Origin: JAJCYK01 sp965212195
GTDB taxonomy: Bacteria; Bacteroidota; Bacteroidia; Cytophagales; Cyclobacteriaceae
Assembly: GCA_965212195.1 (NCBI GenBank)
Contig: CBDBUW010000017.1
Location: 1 to 64,000 of the forward strand
Length of the DNA: 64,000 nucleotides
Direction of reading: 5' to 3'
The position numbers and the translations under genes are program-made. Shown here one piece after another: positions 28,462 through 37,847 of this stretch; the stretch's first letter is position 1; every line of letters starts with the position of its first letter. The notes below the pieces were generated by a model. That model made no database searches. It was not told the origin of the DNA and saw only the letters and a list, made by a program, of their open reading frames with translations.

Positions 28462-30354
28462 CTATCTGGCCCTTATCCTCAGTGGTTTCATCAACGGCAG
28501 TCGGATCTGAGAAGGAAAATCCTTTCCATGATGAATGATATTATGGGCTACTTTGGCCTCATGCTCATCATAATTGTTCCCCCCGGTATTTAGATTTCGG
28601 GCAAAACGCGGGAAATTGCTGCTGGAGATCTCAATACGTAAGCGATGCCCCTTTTTAAAGAAATTACTGGTGGACATAGGGGTTAGTTTCACTTCATATA
28701 CTTTCCCCGACTCCATAAAAACTTCCTTATCATAACCTTCACGGTAACGCACTCTTTGAATAGTCTCGTCTAAATTGTAGGCACGGCCATCGGGGTATAC
28801 ATCAATTAACTTTATAGTAAAATCGGTGTCTTTTGCATCTGAAGAAACAAATAAAGTGGTTTCGATGAATCCGCTAACTTCTACTCCTTCTTCCAGCGGA
28901 TCCGAAGTATAAACCAGGATGTCGTTACGGGATTCCAGTTGTCGCTGATCAAAAGCACCACCCTCAATGGCATTGCCGGTACAGCAGACATTGCCACCAA
29001 GTGAAGGAACCGGATTTAGAGGATCGTAGGTAAATGAGTCGGACTGATTGTCTGAAGGCATCCCCAAGTTCAATTTACCATCGCCATACAAGCTATTGGC
29101 ATGGCCCTCACTGTCCAGATAAAGCGTGGTCATTTGGGCCTGACGGGGCGGCCAGGTGTCGGAAGTTTGCCATTTATTGCTGCCCATGGTATAGTATTGC
29201 ACTCTGGGCATATCCAGGATGCCATTTTTTTCTCCCTTGAGCCAATAGTCGAACCAGCCATAGACTATTTCGTCATAATTTAGTCGGGCATCACCAAGAT
29301 CCCGCTCCCCTACTATAGTGTTTTCCGTGGCACGGGTAAACCGACAATGCAGGGTAGGCGCAATCACCAGGTATTGGTTATCAGCAACCTCCCGGTCTTC
29401 GATGTTATTGCGCACATGATTGAAAAGAGCCAAATTAGGGCTGGCAGAAACATCATACCAGGACACAAACCAGAAACTTGGTACCCCAAATCCCATATCG
29501 TCATGATACAGTCCTCCCTGATACCAGGCTGGGTCATTGGGTTTACGACGCACCATTTTCTCATAGACCCCCATAGGTCCTTGATGTGATTTAATGATAT
29601 CCTGTAGGGGCAGGTGATAAAAGGCCTCCGACCAGTCAACATCAGGGTATTCAGGGGCCATATCGTAGAATCGTTGCAGACGTTGGAGATCTTGCTGAGA
29701 GATACCTTTGGGTAGCGTAGGCTTTAATTTGTCATGCTGAGTGCGGTACAACCAGGATATGAAAAGCATCTGTTCCACACCGCCCCGGTACCAATTCCCC
29801 TGTTCAAAGTAGTCCCCTACCCTGCCTACACCGGCTCCATAGCCCTGAGGGACCATAGCGGCATGTGCCGGATGATCCAGGGCGGCTACCGCCATTTGCC
29901 ATTCCGCAGTGGAAGAGCAACCCAGGGTTCCGATTTTTCCGTTGCTCCAGGACTGTTCCGACATCCAAGAAAAAGCATCATACCCATCGGTCAGCGGGGT
30001 CCCTAAGATATCCCAATCACCTTCTGAGAAAAACCGCCCTCTTTCATTCTGTACTACATAGGCATATCCTCTTTTAACGGCCTCATACGCGCGCTCATAA
30101 GTGCGGGTACGTACTTCGCCATCTCCCCAGGAATTGAAATTATAGGGAGTACGCGAGAAGACAACAGGCACCTTTTCGTTGGTTTTAGGACGGTAGATAT
30201 CAGTGGCCAGCCTAACCCCATCTCTCATGGGCATCATCACTTTTTGGTCGATGAAGGCAATATCCTCCAGTTTTTCCAGAATTTCCTGGGCATGGGCCGA
30301 AGAGATAGGGATGAAACATAAAACAGAGAACAGGAGTACAGATAGTAATCTCAT
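28462..30354 (-). CDS. CocE/NonD-family (S15-like) serine hydrolase, secreted
   Basis: A 630-residue alpha/beta hydrolase of the group that includes cocaine esterase, glutaryl-acylase relatives and X-Pro dipeptidyl-peptidases. A signal peptide covers about residues 1-22 (ends SAHA). The nucleophile Ser lies in GTLGCSSTAEWQ, close to the conserved RGRFFSEG-type segment of the N-terminal domain. The C-terminal third is the jelly-roll domain (ETTLFVSSDAKDTDFTIKL, HRLRIEISSSNFPRFARN). The substrate may be a peptide, ester or amide and cannot be decided. No signal for surface anchoring is seen, so periplasmic location is inferred. Confidence 0.9.
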   Translation of the reverse strand: MRLLSVLLFSVLCFIPISSAHAQEILEKLEDIAFIDQKVMMPMRDGVRLATDIYRPKTNEKVPVVFSRTPYNFNSWGDGEVRTRTYERAYEAVKRGYAYVVQNERGRFFSEGDWDILGTPLTDGYDAFSWMSEQSWSNGKIGTLGCSSTAEWQMAVAALDHPAHAAMVPQGYGAGVGRVGDYFEQGNWYRGGVEQMLFISWLYRTQHDKLKPTLPKGISQQDLQRLQRFYDMAPEYPDVDWSEAFYHLPLQDIIKSHQGPMGVYEKMVRRKPNDPAWYQGGLYHDDMGFGVPSFWFVSWYDVSASPNLALFNHVRNNIEDREVADNQYLVIAPTLHCRFTRATENTIVGERDLGDARLNYDEIVYGWFDYWLKGEKNGILDMPRVQYYTMGSNKWQTSDTWPPRQAQMTTLYLDSEGHANSLYGDGKLNLGMPSDNQSDSFTYDPLNPVPSLGGNVCCTGNAIEGGAFDQRQLESRNDILVYTSDPLEEGVEVSGFIETTLFVSSDAKDTDFTIKLIDVYPDGRAYNLDETIQRVRYREGYDKEVFMESGKVYEVKLTPMSTSNFFKKGHRLRIEISSSNFPRFARNLNTGGNNYDEHEAKVAHNIIHHGKDFPSQIRLPLMKPLRIRAR

Positions 30355-30390
30355 AACTATAGGAAGCTTATTTCTTGGTTAAACAAATTA

Positions 30391-31503
30391 TTAAATTTTC
30401 AGGGGGGAACCAGCAAAAAGACTAAGAATAGGTAATCCTTTGTCCAGGTCCAGGTGCCGCTGACCTCTGTGGCCCGCAGAGAAGTTAGATTCTCTCAAAG
30501 TTTGGGAATAGCGTAAAAACAAATCAAAATATTGTTTGCATAATTGCAGCCGTGCTCGTGCTATATCAGCGGTTTGAGCCTGCATGGTCTTAATAGCATT
30601 AATTTTCACCTTGACATTGGCCCGGTAGAGCTTATAGAAAAGGAACAGTAACTCTTCGGCATGACCGCGGATCACAGGGAATTTGCGGTTGTATATTTCC
30701 ATAAAATATTCACTTAGGTCCTGACGCCCGGCAAACTCCAGATCCATACAAAAGAAAGCCAGTTCGCTAAGAATATCGATTTGTCTTAAATGTGGATCAA
30801 ATTCAATACAGTCGAATATTACCGGCTCACTCAATAAAAAAATGTTACCGGAATGCAGATCTCCATGGCAATCCCGGGTGAAGCCTTCTTGGTCACGCTT
30901 ATGTACCAAAAAAGCCAACTCATCAATGAACTGTCGCACCAACGAGATGGACAGATCCAATTGTGTTGCCGCCTTGGCACCTAGTTTTTCAGCTATCCAC
31001 GGTTGTACATGCTGGATATCTACGAAATCATCAATTAACACTTGGGGAGTGATTTTACTCTTAACCACTTCTGTACTTTGGTGAAACTCTACCAACTGGC
31101 CGGCAATTTTTTTAATGTCCTGGTAGGTGACGTTGGATTCAATTAGCAGCCCTCCCATTTCCCGTGAGTTGTCCAGACGACGCATGGCCACTGCATAATC
31201 TACGATAGACCCCTTTTCTGAACCCAGGTAGTAAACGCCTTCTTCCAGGCAAATGGGTAAAACCTCCAGATAAACATCTGTAGTAAGCCGCTGGTTCAAC
31301 AATAACTCCTGCTCGCAGAAATACTTTCTTTTTTCTAGGGTAGAAAAGTCCAGAAAACTGAGCTTGAGGGGCTTTTTGATCTTATACGCGTAATCCTCGC
31401 AAAGCAGCACCCAAGAGATATGGGTCTGCTTAATAACCTGGCAATGCTGATCATCCGGAAAATGTCCCCGATCGACCAATTCATGAATTTGTAGCTCTTT
31501 CAT
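30391..31503 (-). CDS. Aminoglycoside-phosphotransferase-like kinase (COG2187 type)
   Basis: A 370-residue protein with the kinase fold of aminoglycoside phosphotransferases. The catalytic Brenner-type motif is GDLHSGNIFL, followed by the metal-binding FDCIEFDPHLR, which is the typical form in COG2187 proteins. An N-terminal lysine-containing segment (YKIKKPLKLSFLDFSTLEKRKYF) fits the ATP-binding lobe. In many bacteria this domain is fused to a P-loop kinase. Here the P-loop protein is encoded separately, four bases upstream. The physiological substrate is unknown; antibiotic resistance should not be assumed. Confidence 0.87.
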   Translation of the reverse strand: MKELQIHELVDRGHFPDDQHCQVIKQTHISWVLLCEDYAYKIKKPLKLSFLDFSTLEKRKYFCEQELLLNQRLTTDVYLEVLPICLEEGVYYLGSEKGSIVDYAVAMRRLDNSREMGGLLIESNVTYQDIKKIAGQLVEFHQSTEVVKSKITPQVLIDDFVDIQHVQPWIAEKLGAKAATQLDLSISLVRQFIDELAFLVHKRDQEGFTRDCHGDLHSGNIFLLSEPVIFDCIEFDPHLRQIDILSELAFFCMDLEFAGRQDLSEYFMEIYNRKFPVIRGHAEELLFLFYKLYRANVKVKINAIKTMQAQTADIARARLQLCKQYFDLFLRYSQTLRESNFSAGHRGQRHLDLDKGLPILSLFAGSPLKI

Positions 31504-31507
31504 GATC

Positions 31508-32020
31508 TTACGTCTTTATGAAATCCAAACTTTTCTCTATCATCTCCACCAGGGTGAGCTGGTCTGTCATTAGCACGAGATGCTTTTTCATCAAAGGTTG
31601 AAACTCAGATTTTATCTTTAGGTAAACCTTGAAGTCCGCATCGCTATCCGGTCGCTTATATTGGAGTCTGGATGCTATAGTATCTTCTTGAGCTTCGGTT
31701 AAAATTATGCGACAGGGGATCTTGTTCTCTGTGGCAAATCTGAAATAAGGAGACCTGTATATTTCTAATGAAAAAGTGGCATCCACGATTACTGTTTGAC
31801 CTTGTTGCAACTTCCGTTTTACCTCATTGTACATATCTTTATATACCCTTTGCTTGTCCTCAGGAGTGTATGAGGCCACGGTCATCAGACTTTTTCGGAT
31901 GATATCACTATTGATATGAACTCCTCCCATGGCCTTAGCAAGGGCTTTTGAGAAGTATGATTTACCAGAGCCAGGCAAGCCTATTACCATGATCAACATG
32001 GGATAGCCATTTAGATTCAT
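31508..32020 (-). CDS. P-loop kinase-like ATPase (COG0645 type)
   Basis: A 170-residue nucleotide-binding protein with Walker A GLPGSGKSYFSK near the N-terminus. A HINSDIIRKSL segment is followed by VIVDATFSLE, as in small-molecule or RNA-end kinases of the zeta-toxin/AAA_33 group. It ends in a helical region. An in-frame ATG at 31999 (MLIMVIGLPGSGKS) is an equally good start. It forms a two-gene operon with the aminoglycoside-phosphotransferase-like gene, matching the two halves of a fused protein known from other bacteria, so the two products probably work together. The substrate is unknown. Confidence 0.85.
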   Translation of the reverse strand: MNLNGYPMLIMVIGLPGSGKSYFSKALAKAMGGVHINSDIIRKSLMTVASYTPEDKQRVYKDMYNEVKRKLQQGQTVIVDATFSLEIYRSPYFRFATENKIPCRIILTEAQEDTIASRLQYKRPDSDADFKVYLKIKSEFQPLMKKHLVLMTDQLTLVEMIEKSLDFIKT

Positions 32021-32232
32021 CCGCTTAAGCCAGTGGTAGAACCAGCAGTTTGTGATAAGGAAATTAATCTTTATTAGCCAATATTCGGATGATGGGTATT
32101 GACCTTATAATTGATCTTTGTCATAACGTCGAATCCCCTAATTGGCCAATTAAACCGAAATTTACCCTGGCTTTAGATGAAATTATTACCAATTAAATTA
32201 CCTTAAGACATTATGAACCATAGACCCGTTAA

Positions 32233-32898
32233 ATGAAGGTAATCATCACAGGCGCTTCCGGAATGGTGGGCAAAGGAGTACTATTGGAATGCCTGGATCA
32301 CGAGCAGGTTGAAAGAGTGCTATCCATAGGGCGCTCTCATTTGGACTTAGAGCATCCCAAATTAAGACAGCTGGTACATAAGGATTTTTCAGAGTTTAGC
32401 TCAATGGTGGATCAATTACAGGATTATCAAGCCTGTTACCTGTGTATGGGGGTAAGTGCCGCCGGGCTAAGTGCTGAACGTTATAAAGAGATCACTTATG
32501 ATTATACCATGGCACTGGCGAGAGAACTATTGGGGATAAACTCCCAAATGACCTTAATTTATGTTTCGGGAGTTGGAACGGACTCCACGGAAAAAGGGCG
32601 TTCCAGATGGGCACGGGTAAAAGGAAAGACCGAAAATGATCTGCTGAAAATGGGATTTAGGCAGGCTTTTATGTTCCGGCCAGGAATGATTATTCCCTTG
32701 CGGGGAATCAAATCCAGAACGAAACTTTATCAGTTTTTCTATGACTACTTCTTTTGGCTGATTCGCTTGGCAAAAGTAATATCACCTGGATCTGTAGTAA
32801 GTACCACACAAATAGGACTGGCCATGATCAATGCCACTCTTAAAGGGTATTCGAAAAATATCATAGTACCAAAGGATATCCATGAATTGGCCGTTTGA
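32233..32898 (+). CDS. NAD(P)-binding epimerase/reductase-like protein
   Basis: A 221-residue short Rossmann-fold protein. The dinucleotide-binding motif is TGASGMVGKGV at residue 6, and the conserved YLCMGVSA and LIYVSGVGTDS strands follow. KGKTENDLLK and FRPGMIIPL belong to the atypical SDR group that includes NAD(P)H-binding, HTATIP2-like proteins. A catalytic Tyr-x-x-x-Lys is not clear. The substrate is unknown. It is monocistronic, flanked by convergent and divergent genes, and the 212 bases upstream hold no other gene that I can see. Confidence 0.86.
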   Translation: MKVIITGASGMVGKGVLLECLDHEQVERVLSIGRSHLDLEHPKLRQLVHKDFSEFSSMVDQLQDYQACYLCMGVSAAGLSAERYKEITYDYTMALARELLGINSQMTLIYVSGVGTDSTEKGRSRWARVKGKTENDLLKMGFRQAFMFRPGMIIPLRGIKSRTKLYQFFYDYFFWLIRLAKVISPGSVVSTTQIGLAMINATLKGYSKNIIVPKDIHELAV

Positions 32899-32927
32899 AA
32901 AAGGCTCTGTTTTATTCGAAGTAAATC

Positions 32928-34239
32928 TTATTCTACAAAAAATGGGATGTTCGCATGCGCTGCATTACCCTGGCCATCATATACATATACGAATAATCGA
33001 TAGGGGCCGCTTTGATCGGGAACCTTAAAGCTCATAGTACGAGCAAAGGGTTGATCAAATAATCCAGCAATGCTTTGGGGTGTCTCTTCATAATCCCCTC
33101 CCTCTTTGAGATCGGTGGTTTCCGCCTTGATCTCCCACCTGTAGGTAAGAGAATCTTGCTCATGATCAAATAGAGATACCTGGGCACGGTGTTTGGTTCC
33201 AGGTTTTAAACGAATATTATCATGAGCTGATTGCCCGTTCAGTCTTAATGAATCCAATCGCGGAGAGCGATTCGCAGGCCATTGACCATTCCAAATAAAG
33301 TGCAATACATCCACCGCCTCCGTCACTTCTCCGGACTCCAGAAACATGCCATACCAGGTGGGTGTACGCTCCTGCTTTTGTCCCCAAAGAAATACGTAGG
33401 AGCCGATACATTGATCTCCAAAGGGCTCAATGGCAGTTTGATACCCCTTCAGGTAGTTCTGAGCCTTTTCAGTGCTGGTATTTTCAATAGGGGCATCCCA
33501 ATCCGTTTTGGCGACCTCCCAATGTCCAACCGCTCCCCACTCTGTGACCATATAAGGTTTGGTCCATTTGGTTTCCCGGATATACTTGGGAAGGTTCACC
33601 AAATCACCATAAAGCTGTATGCTTAAGAAATCCAGGTCTGAAGCCCGGGCTTTAATATCTTCCACTACCTGCTTATTTATTCCGGCTAGAGTGGTGGTGG
33701 TTAGATGATAAGGATCCAGTTCGTGGATCATTTTGGAAATATCATTCACCGCATCATATACTTGGGGATCGGTATACCCTAAATTTAGTTCATTACCAAT
33801 AGCCCATGCCAATAGAGCCGGATGATCCTTATACTTTAATACCTCCTGCTTTAATTCTTCATATTGACGATCAACAGCTCCCTGGTCATTATAGTCGAAT
33901 CCATGTCTTTCACGGGCCATTTCCAGGCACATTAACACGGTGCAACCATGCTCCAGTGCTTTATCCAGAACCTGCTGCCTGTTTCTTTCCCATTGTCAGT
34001 ACGCCAGGTACGGAAGGAATTACCGCCATATGCCTGCAGCTTCTTGATGTCTCCGAACTCCAGGCCAACTCCATTGAAGGTGTAGGGTTCACCATTCCGT
34101 AAAGCCCGTACTTACCACCTTCCACCTTAATTTCCGCTTTTATGGCCGTAGAAAGTGCTGATTTTGGCTGCTCGTTGCAAGTAAATAATAGCACTGCTCC
34201 ACAAATGAGTATCACATAAAGGTTCAGTATTTTCTTCAT
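32928..34239 (-). pseudogene. Glycoside-hydrolase-like lipoprotein (GH2-type TIM barrel), two frameshifts
   Basis: This is a sugar-active TIM-barrel gene in three frames. It starts with a probable lipoprotein signal ending LLFTCNEQ, then KVEGGKYGLY. A one-base shift at about 34097-34101 leads to RNGEPYTFNGVG and AYGGNSFRTWRTDNG. A second shift at the C run 33989-33991 leads to QQVLDKALEHGCTVLMCL and the long intact remainder (to 32928) with WAIGNELNLGYTDP, the acid/base-type NE pair, and MVTEWGAVGHW, the probable nucleophile. The C-terminal 100 residues form a beta domain. Adding one base at each site restores a single frame of about 436 residues. It lies seven bases after the sugar-porter gene and is likely the operon's last gene. 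Confidence 0.8.
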
Positions 34240-34246
34240 TTTTCAA

Positions 34247-35811
34247 TTATTTATGTTTAACAAGCATGGCTTCTAATTCTTCCAACGATTTACCCTTGGT
34301 TTCCGGCAATAATAACAGAATCAAAATCAGACCAATAACTGCAAAAACACCATAAATCAAGAAAGTTCCTGCACTTCCAATATTGGCCAGTTCCCAGGGG
34401 AATACCAACTGCACTAAAAAACTGACAGCGGAATTGATCAACCCCACAAAGGAAATCGCCAGTCCCCTTACATTATTCGGGAAAAGTTCTGAAAACAACA
34501 CCCACATTACCGGTCCTATAGAAACTGCAAAACAAGCTACGAAACCCAATATACCCCATAAGATCAATGTGGGATTCATATCGATGGCAGCAGTGATCAG
34601 GTCCGATTCAAACTGTTTGGCCTGTTCTTCTCCCATAGCATCGGATATAGCCTTTTTAAATTCCAAATCACTTGATAGGTATGATCTAATAAAACACTAA
34701 GCTGTTCGCGTTCAATTTCTGGTGGAAGATTTGCCAAGGACTCCTTGCCTAAGGTATAATTAGCTGAGTTAAATCCATAAGCTAGTACAAACATGCATAC
34801 AGCAATACCAGTTACCCCAAAGGCCAATAGTGGCTTTCTACCCAATTTATCAATTAGAGCTATAGCCACTAAAGTGAAAACCAAGTTAGTCAGGCCCACG
34901 AAAATAGCCTGTATGAAGGAGGCATCGGTACCGATACCAGACTGCTCAAAGATTATAGGAGCATAGAAAAACACCGAATTAATACCCGTGATTTGCTGTA
35001 CGACCGCTACAATTATGCCGATGGTGAGAACCAAGCGCATGGCGGGTTTAAAGAGTTCACCTATTGGCAGTTCTTTATTCCCAGATTCTTGGGTAGTGCT
35101 TTCATGAATGGCCGCTAAATCGAGCCTGGCTTGTTCCTCTCCGCTTACTTTATTCATAATATTTAGCGCTTCTTCCTCTCTACCCTGCATTATTAGCCAG
35201 CGGGGGCTTTCCTGAACAATAAAAAGGCTGAAGAAATAAATTATAGCAGGCAATGTTTCCAGGCCCAGCATCCAACGCCAGTTCCACTCATCAAACTTTA
35301 GGTCTTGAGCCCAACCAGCTTCGGATTGGCCTAGCTTCAGGATTAGATAGTTTGTAAAAAACGCTATCGAGATACCTATTACTATATTGAGTTGATTGAA
35401 GGAAACCATGCGGCCTCGAAGATGCGCCGGAGAGATTTCAGCGATGTACATTGGGGCGATAATCAGTGCCGCCCCTACGCCCAATCCCCCTATCATACGG
35501 GCTAATACCAGCACCACAAACGAAGGGGCTAAAGCCGAGCCAACGGCAGAAATAGCAAACAAAATAGCCGCATATTTCAAAATTAACCTGCGGCCAAATT
35601 TATCGCTGAGGGGACCAGCTACCAACATAGCCAGCGTGGCCGTCAGGGCTAAAGAAGCTACTGACCAGCCGAGTTCTATCTTGGTGAGCTTGAATTCCGG
35701 TTCAATAAACTTTACCACTCCGGAGATTACCGAGGCATCAAAGCCCATTAAAAAACCTCCTAAGGCAACGATAAGGGCGATTAATATGGTGAAACGGGTG
35801 TGTTTGGTCAT
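34247..35811 (-). pseudogene. MFS sugar porter with one frameshift
   Basis: A 12-helix sugar/proton symporter of the major facilitator superfamily. The first frame gives 390 or so valid residues with GFDASVISGVV, the GPLSDKFGRR loop, PMYIAEISPAHLRGR and the QQITGINSVFFYAP signature of sugar porters. A one-base loss at about 34671-34674 then breaks the frame, and helices 10-12 continue in another frame (ELFPNNVRGLAISF, LPETKGKSLEELE). Restoring one A in the CAAG gives YQSDLEFKKAI and one protein of about 521 residues. It sits between deoC and the glycoside-hydrolase-like gene and would import the sugar for that operon. Confidence 0.85.
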
Positions 35812-36007
35812 GACTGTGGGAAGATTTATGTCTGAATCAGGTTAGGTATAGCAGTTAATAGATAAAGACCGTGTGTGTAATAAAGGCTTTTCCGTACCGC
35901 GAACAGATTTTAACACTTTAGTATGAGCCCCTAATTGCATTTCTTTATGCTTAAAAGCAAAACAAACTGGTGGTTTCTAGTCCACATTAAGCTAGTGGAC
36001 AGACCTT

Positions 36008-36751
36008 TCAGGTCATCCAGGGACTATCTAAACTGCTGCCCTTGCTAAATCGGGTCTTGGCTGCTTCCATAATGGCGACGGTTGCGGTGGCCCCTACTCG
36101 GGTCACTCCCAAAGCACGAACTGCCAACAAATCGTCTAATGTTCGCACTCCGCCAGCGGCTTTAACCTGTACTTGTTCACCGCTATACTTTCGCATTAAC
36201 ATTAAATCTTGATGGGTGGCACCCTGATACGAATAGGTATTTTCGGGACCTTTTACAAAGCCGTAACCTGTGGAGGTCTTTACAAAATCCGCACCTACAC
36301 TGGTACATATCTTACAAAGCTCGATTTTCCAATGATCCTCTTTCAGGAAGTCGTTCTCAAAGATCACCTTAACGATAGCTTGCTGATCATGTGCTACAGA
36401 GGTTATACCCCCAATCTCCCGCTCCAGGTAATCCCAATCTTCCTGCAAGGCTTTACCAATATTGATCACCATATCGATTTCCACCGCTCCCTCTGCACAA
36501 GCATGCAAGGTTTCGGCAATTTTGATCTCTATGGAAGAGTTTCCATGGGGAAAACCTACTACGGTTCCAGTCAAAACTTGTGAGTCTTTAAGTAATTCCC
36601 CAGCTAAACGCACTGCATAAGGTTTTACACATACTGATGCTACCTGGTACTTGTCTGCAATCTCACACCCAATTTCAAGATCATTATCGGTCATGGTAGG
36701 GTGTAACAAGGAATGATCAATCATCTTGGCGATTTCCTTTACCTTAATCAT
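36008..36751 (-). CDS. deoC: Deoxyribose-phosphate aldolase
   Basis: DeoC splits 2-deoxyribose 5-phosphate into acetaldehyde and glyceraldehyde 3-phosphate. The Schiff-base lysine is in DFVKTSTGYGF, the second lysine region is VKAAGGVRTLDDLLA, and the N-terminal MIDHSLLHPTMTD is typical. At 247 residues it is full length. Unusually it sits in an operon with a sugar isomerase, a sugar porter and a glycoside-hydrolase-like gene instead of with nucleoside phosphorylases. A related aldolase reaction on another phosphosugar is therefore possible. It starts nine bases after the isomerase gene. Confidence 0.93.
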   Translation of the reverse strand: MIKVKEIAKMIDHSLLHPTMTDNDLEIGCEIADKYQVASVCVKPYAVRLAGELLKDSQVLTGTVVGFPHGNSSIEIKIAETLHACAEGAVEIDMVINIGKALQEDWDYLEREIGGITSVAHDQQAIVKVIFENDFLKEDHWKIELCKICTSVGADFVKTSTGYGFVKGPENTYSYQGATHQDLMLMRKYSGEQVQVKAAGGVRTLDDLLAVRALGVTRVGATATVAIMEAAKTRFSKGSSLDSPWMT

Positions 36752-36760
36752 ATCCAGAGA

Positions 36761-37678
36761 TCAATTGAGAAATTGTTTTAGATAATTGCGACTGGTGAGC
36801 AGGGCCGCATTAATGTCTTCAGGCGAGTTTTCAAAAGCTTTGTCTTCCACTTCGATACAAACAGGGCCGCGGTAGCCCACGGTGGTCAAGGCCGAAAAGA
36901 AATCTCCCCAACGCACATCTCCTAACCCCGGGATCTTGGGAGAATGGAAATCCAAGGGATAGGATAGAATGCCCACCCTGTTTAACTTTTGGGGATATAC
37001 CTTCACATCTTTAAGGTGTATGTGATGCATGCGATGATGATAGTCATAGATTGGCTGTATCTCATCCATTTGCATCCATACCAAATGGGAAGGGTCATAA
37101 TTCAATCCAAAGTTTGCGCTGGGAATTATCTCAAACATCTGATCCCAGATATGGGGAGAGATCGCTAAATTTTTACCTCCCGGCCATTCATCTTCAGTAA
37201 ATAACATGGGGCAGTTTTCAATGGCTACCTTTACATTCTGCTCTTCTGCCAGCTGAATAATTTCCGGCCATACCTCCCTGAAGCGCTGAAGATTGTACTC
37301 CATAGATTCAGCGGGATCACGGCCAATAAAGGTGTTGACCACACCGACATCCAATTGGGCAGCCGCCCTGATCACGGATTTGATATGATTTACGTGGAAT
37401 GCCGATTGTTGAGGGTCTGGATCTAGTGGGTTGGGGTAATAGCCCAGTCCTGAAATATATACCCCCTTTTCCTTGAGATGGGATCTAACTTGATCAAGCG
37501 CTCCAGCACTTAAGTCTGTTACATCCAGATGAGTGACCCCTGCATAACGCCGTTCGGCCTTTCCCGGAGGCCAACACATTAGCTCCACACATTTGAATTG
37601 GTGATCCGCCGCAAAATCAATTACCTCTTTAAAGTTGGCTTCTGCCAGTATGGCGCTCACAAATCCAAGGTCAAGCAT
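36761..37678 (-). CDS. Sugar phosphate isomerase/epimerase (xylose-isomerase-like TIM barrel)
   Basis: A 305-residue AP endonuclease 2-type TIM barrel. Family members isomerise or epimerise sugars and cyclitols with a divalent metal. Metal-binding residues are seen in VAIENCPM, LNYDPSHLVW, HIHLKDVK and VCIEVEDKAFE. No signal peptide is present, so it is cytosolic. It leads the minus-strand operon with deoC, the sugar porter and the glycoside-hydrolase-like gene. The exact sugar is unknown. It is divergent from the DUF5916 gene with 169 bases between. Confidence 0.9.
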   Translation of the reverse strand: MLDLGFVSAILAEANFKEVIDFAADHQFKCVELMCWPPGKAERRYAGVTHLDVTDLSAGALDQVRSHLKEKGVYISGLGYYPNPLDPDPQQSAFHVNHIKSVIRAAAQLDVGVVNTFIGRDPAESMEYNLQRFREVWPEIIQLAEEQNVKVAIENCPMLFTEDEWPGGKNLAISPHIWDQMFEIIPSANFGLNYDPSHLVWMQMDEIQPIYDYHHRMHHIHLKDVKVYPQKLNRVGILSYPLDFHSPKIPGLGDVRWGDFFSALTTVGYRGPVCIEVEDKAFENSPEDINAALLTSRNYLKQFLN

Positions 37679-37847
37679 ATTGTGGAATTTAAGTTTACAT
37701 ATTAAGCTACTTCTTCATAAATGACAACTTTAGCAGGCAAAAGGCGGGTCCAGGTTGAAAATTGTTTGGGTTGACAAGACTTATAAATTCAATATTTCTT
37801 CAAAATGTGTCATTACATTGTAAATCTGAGGTGTTACTGATCATTAA

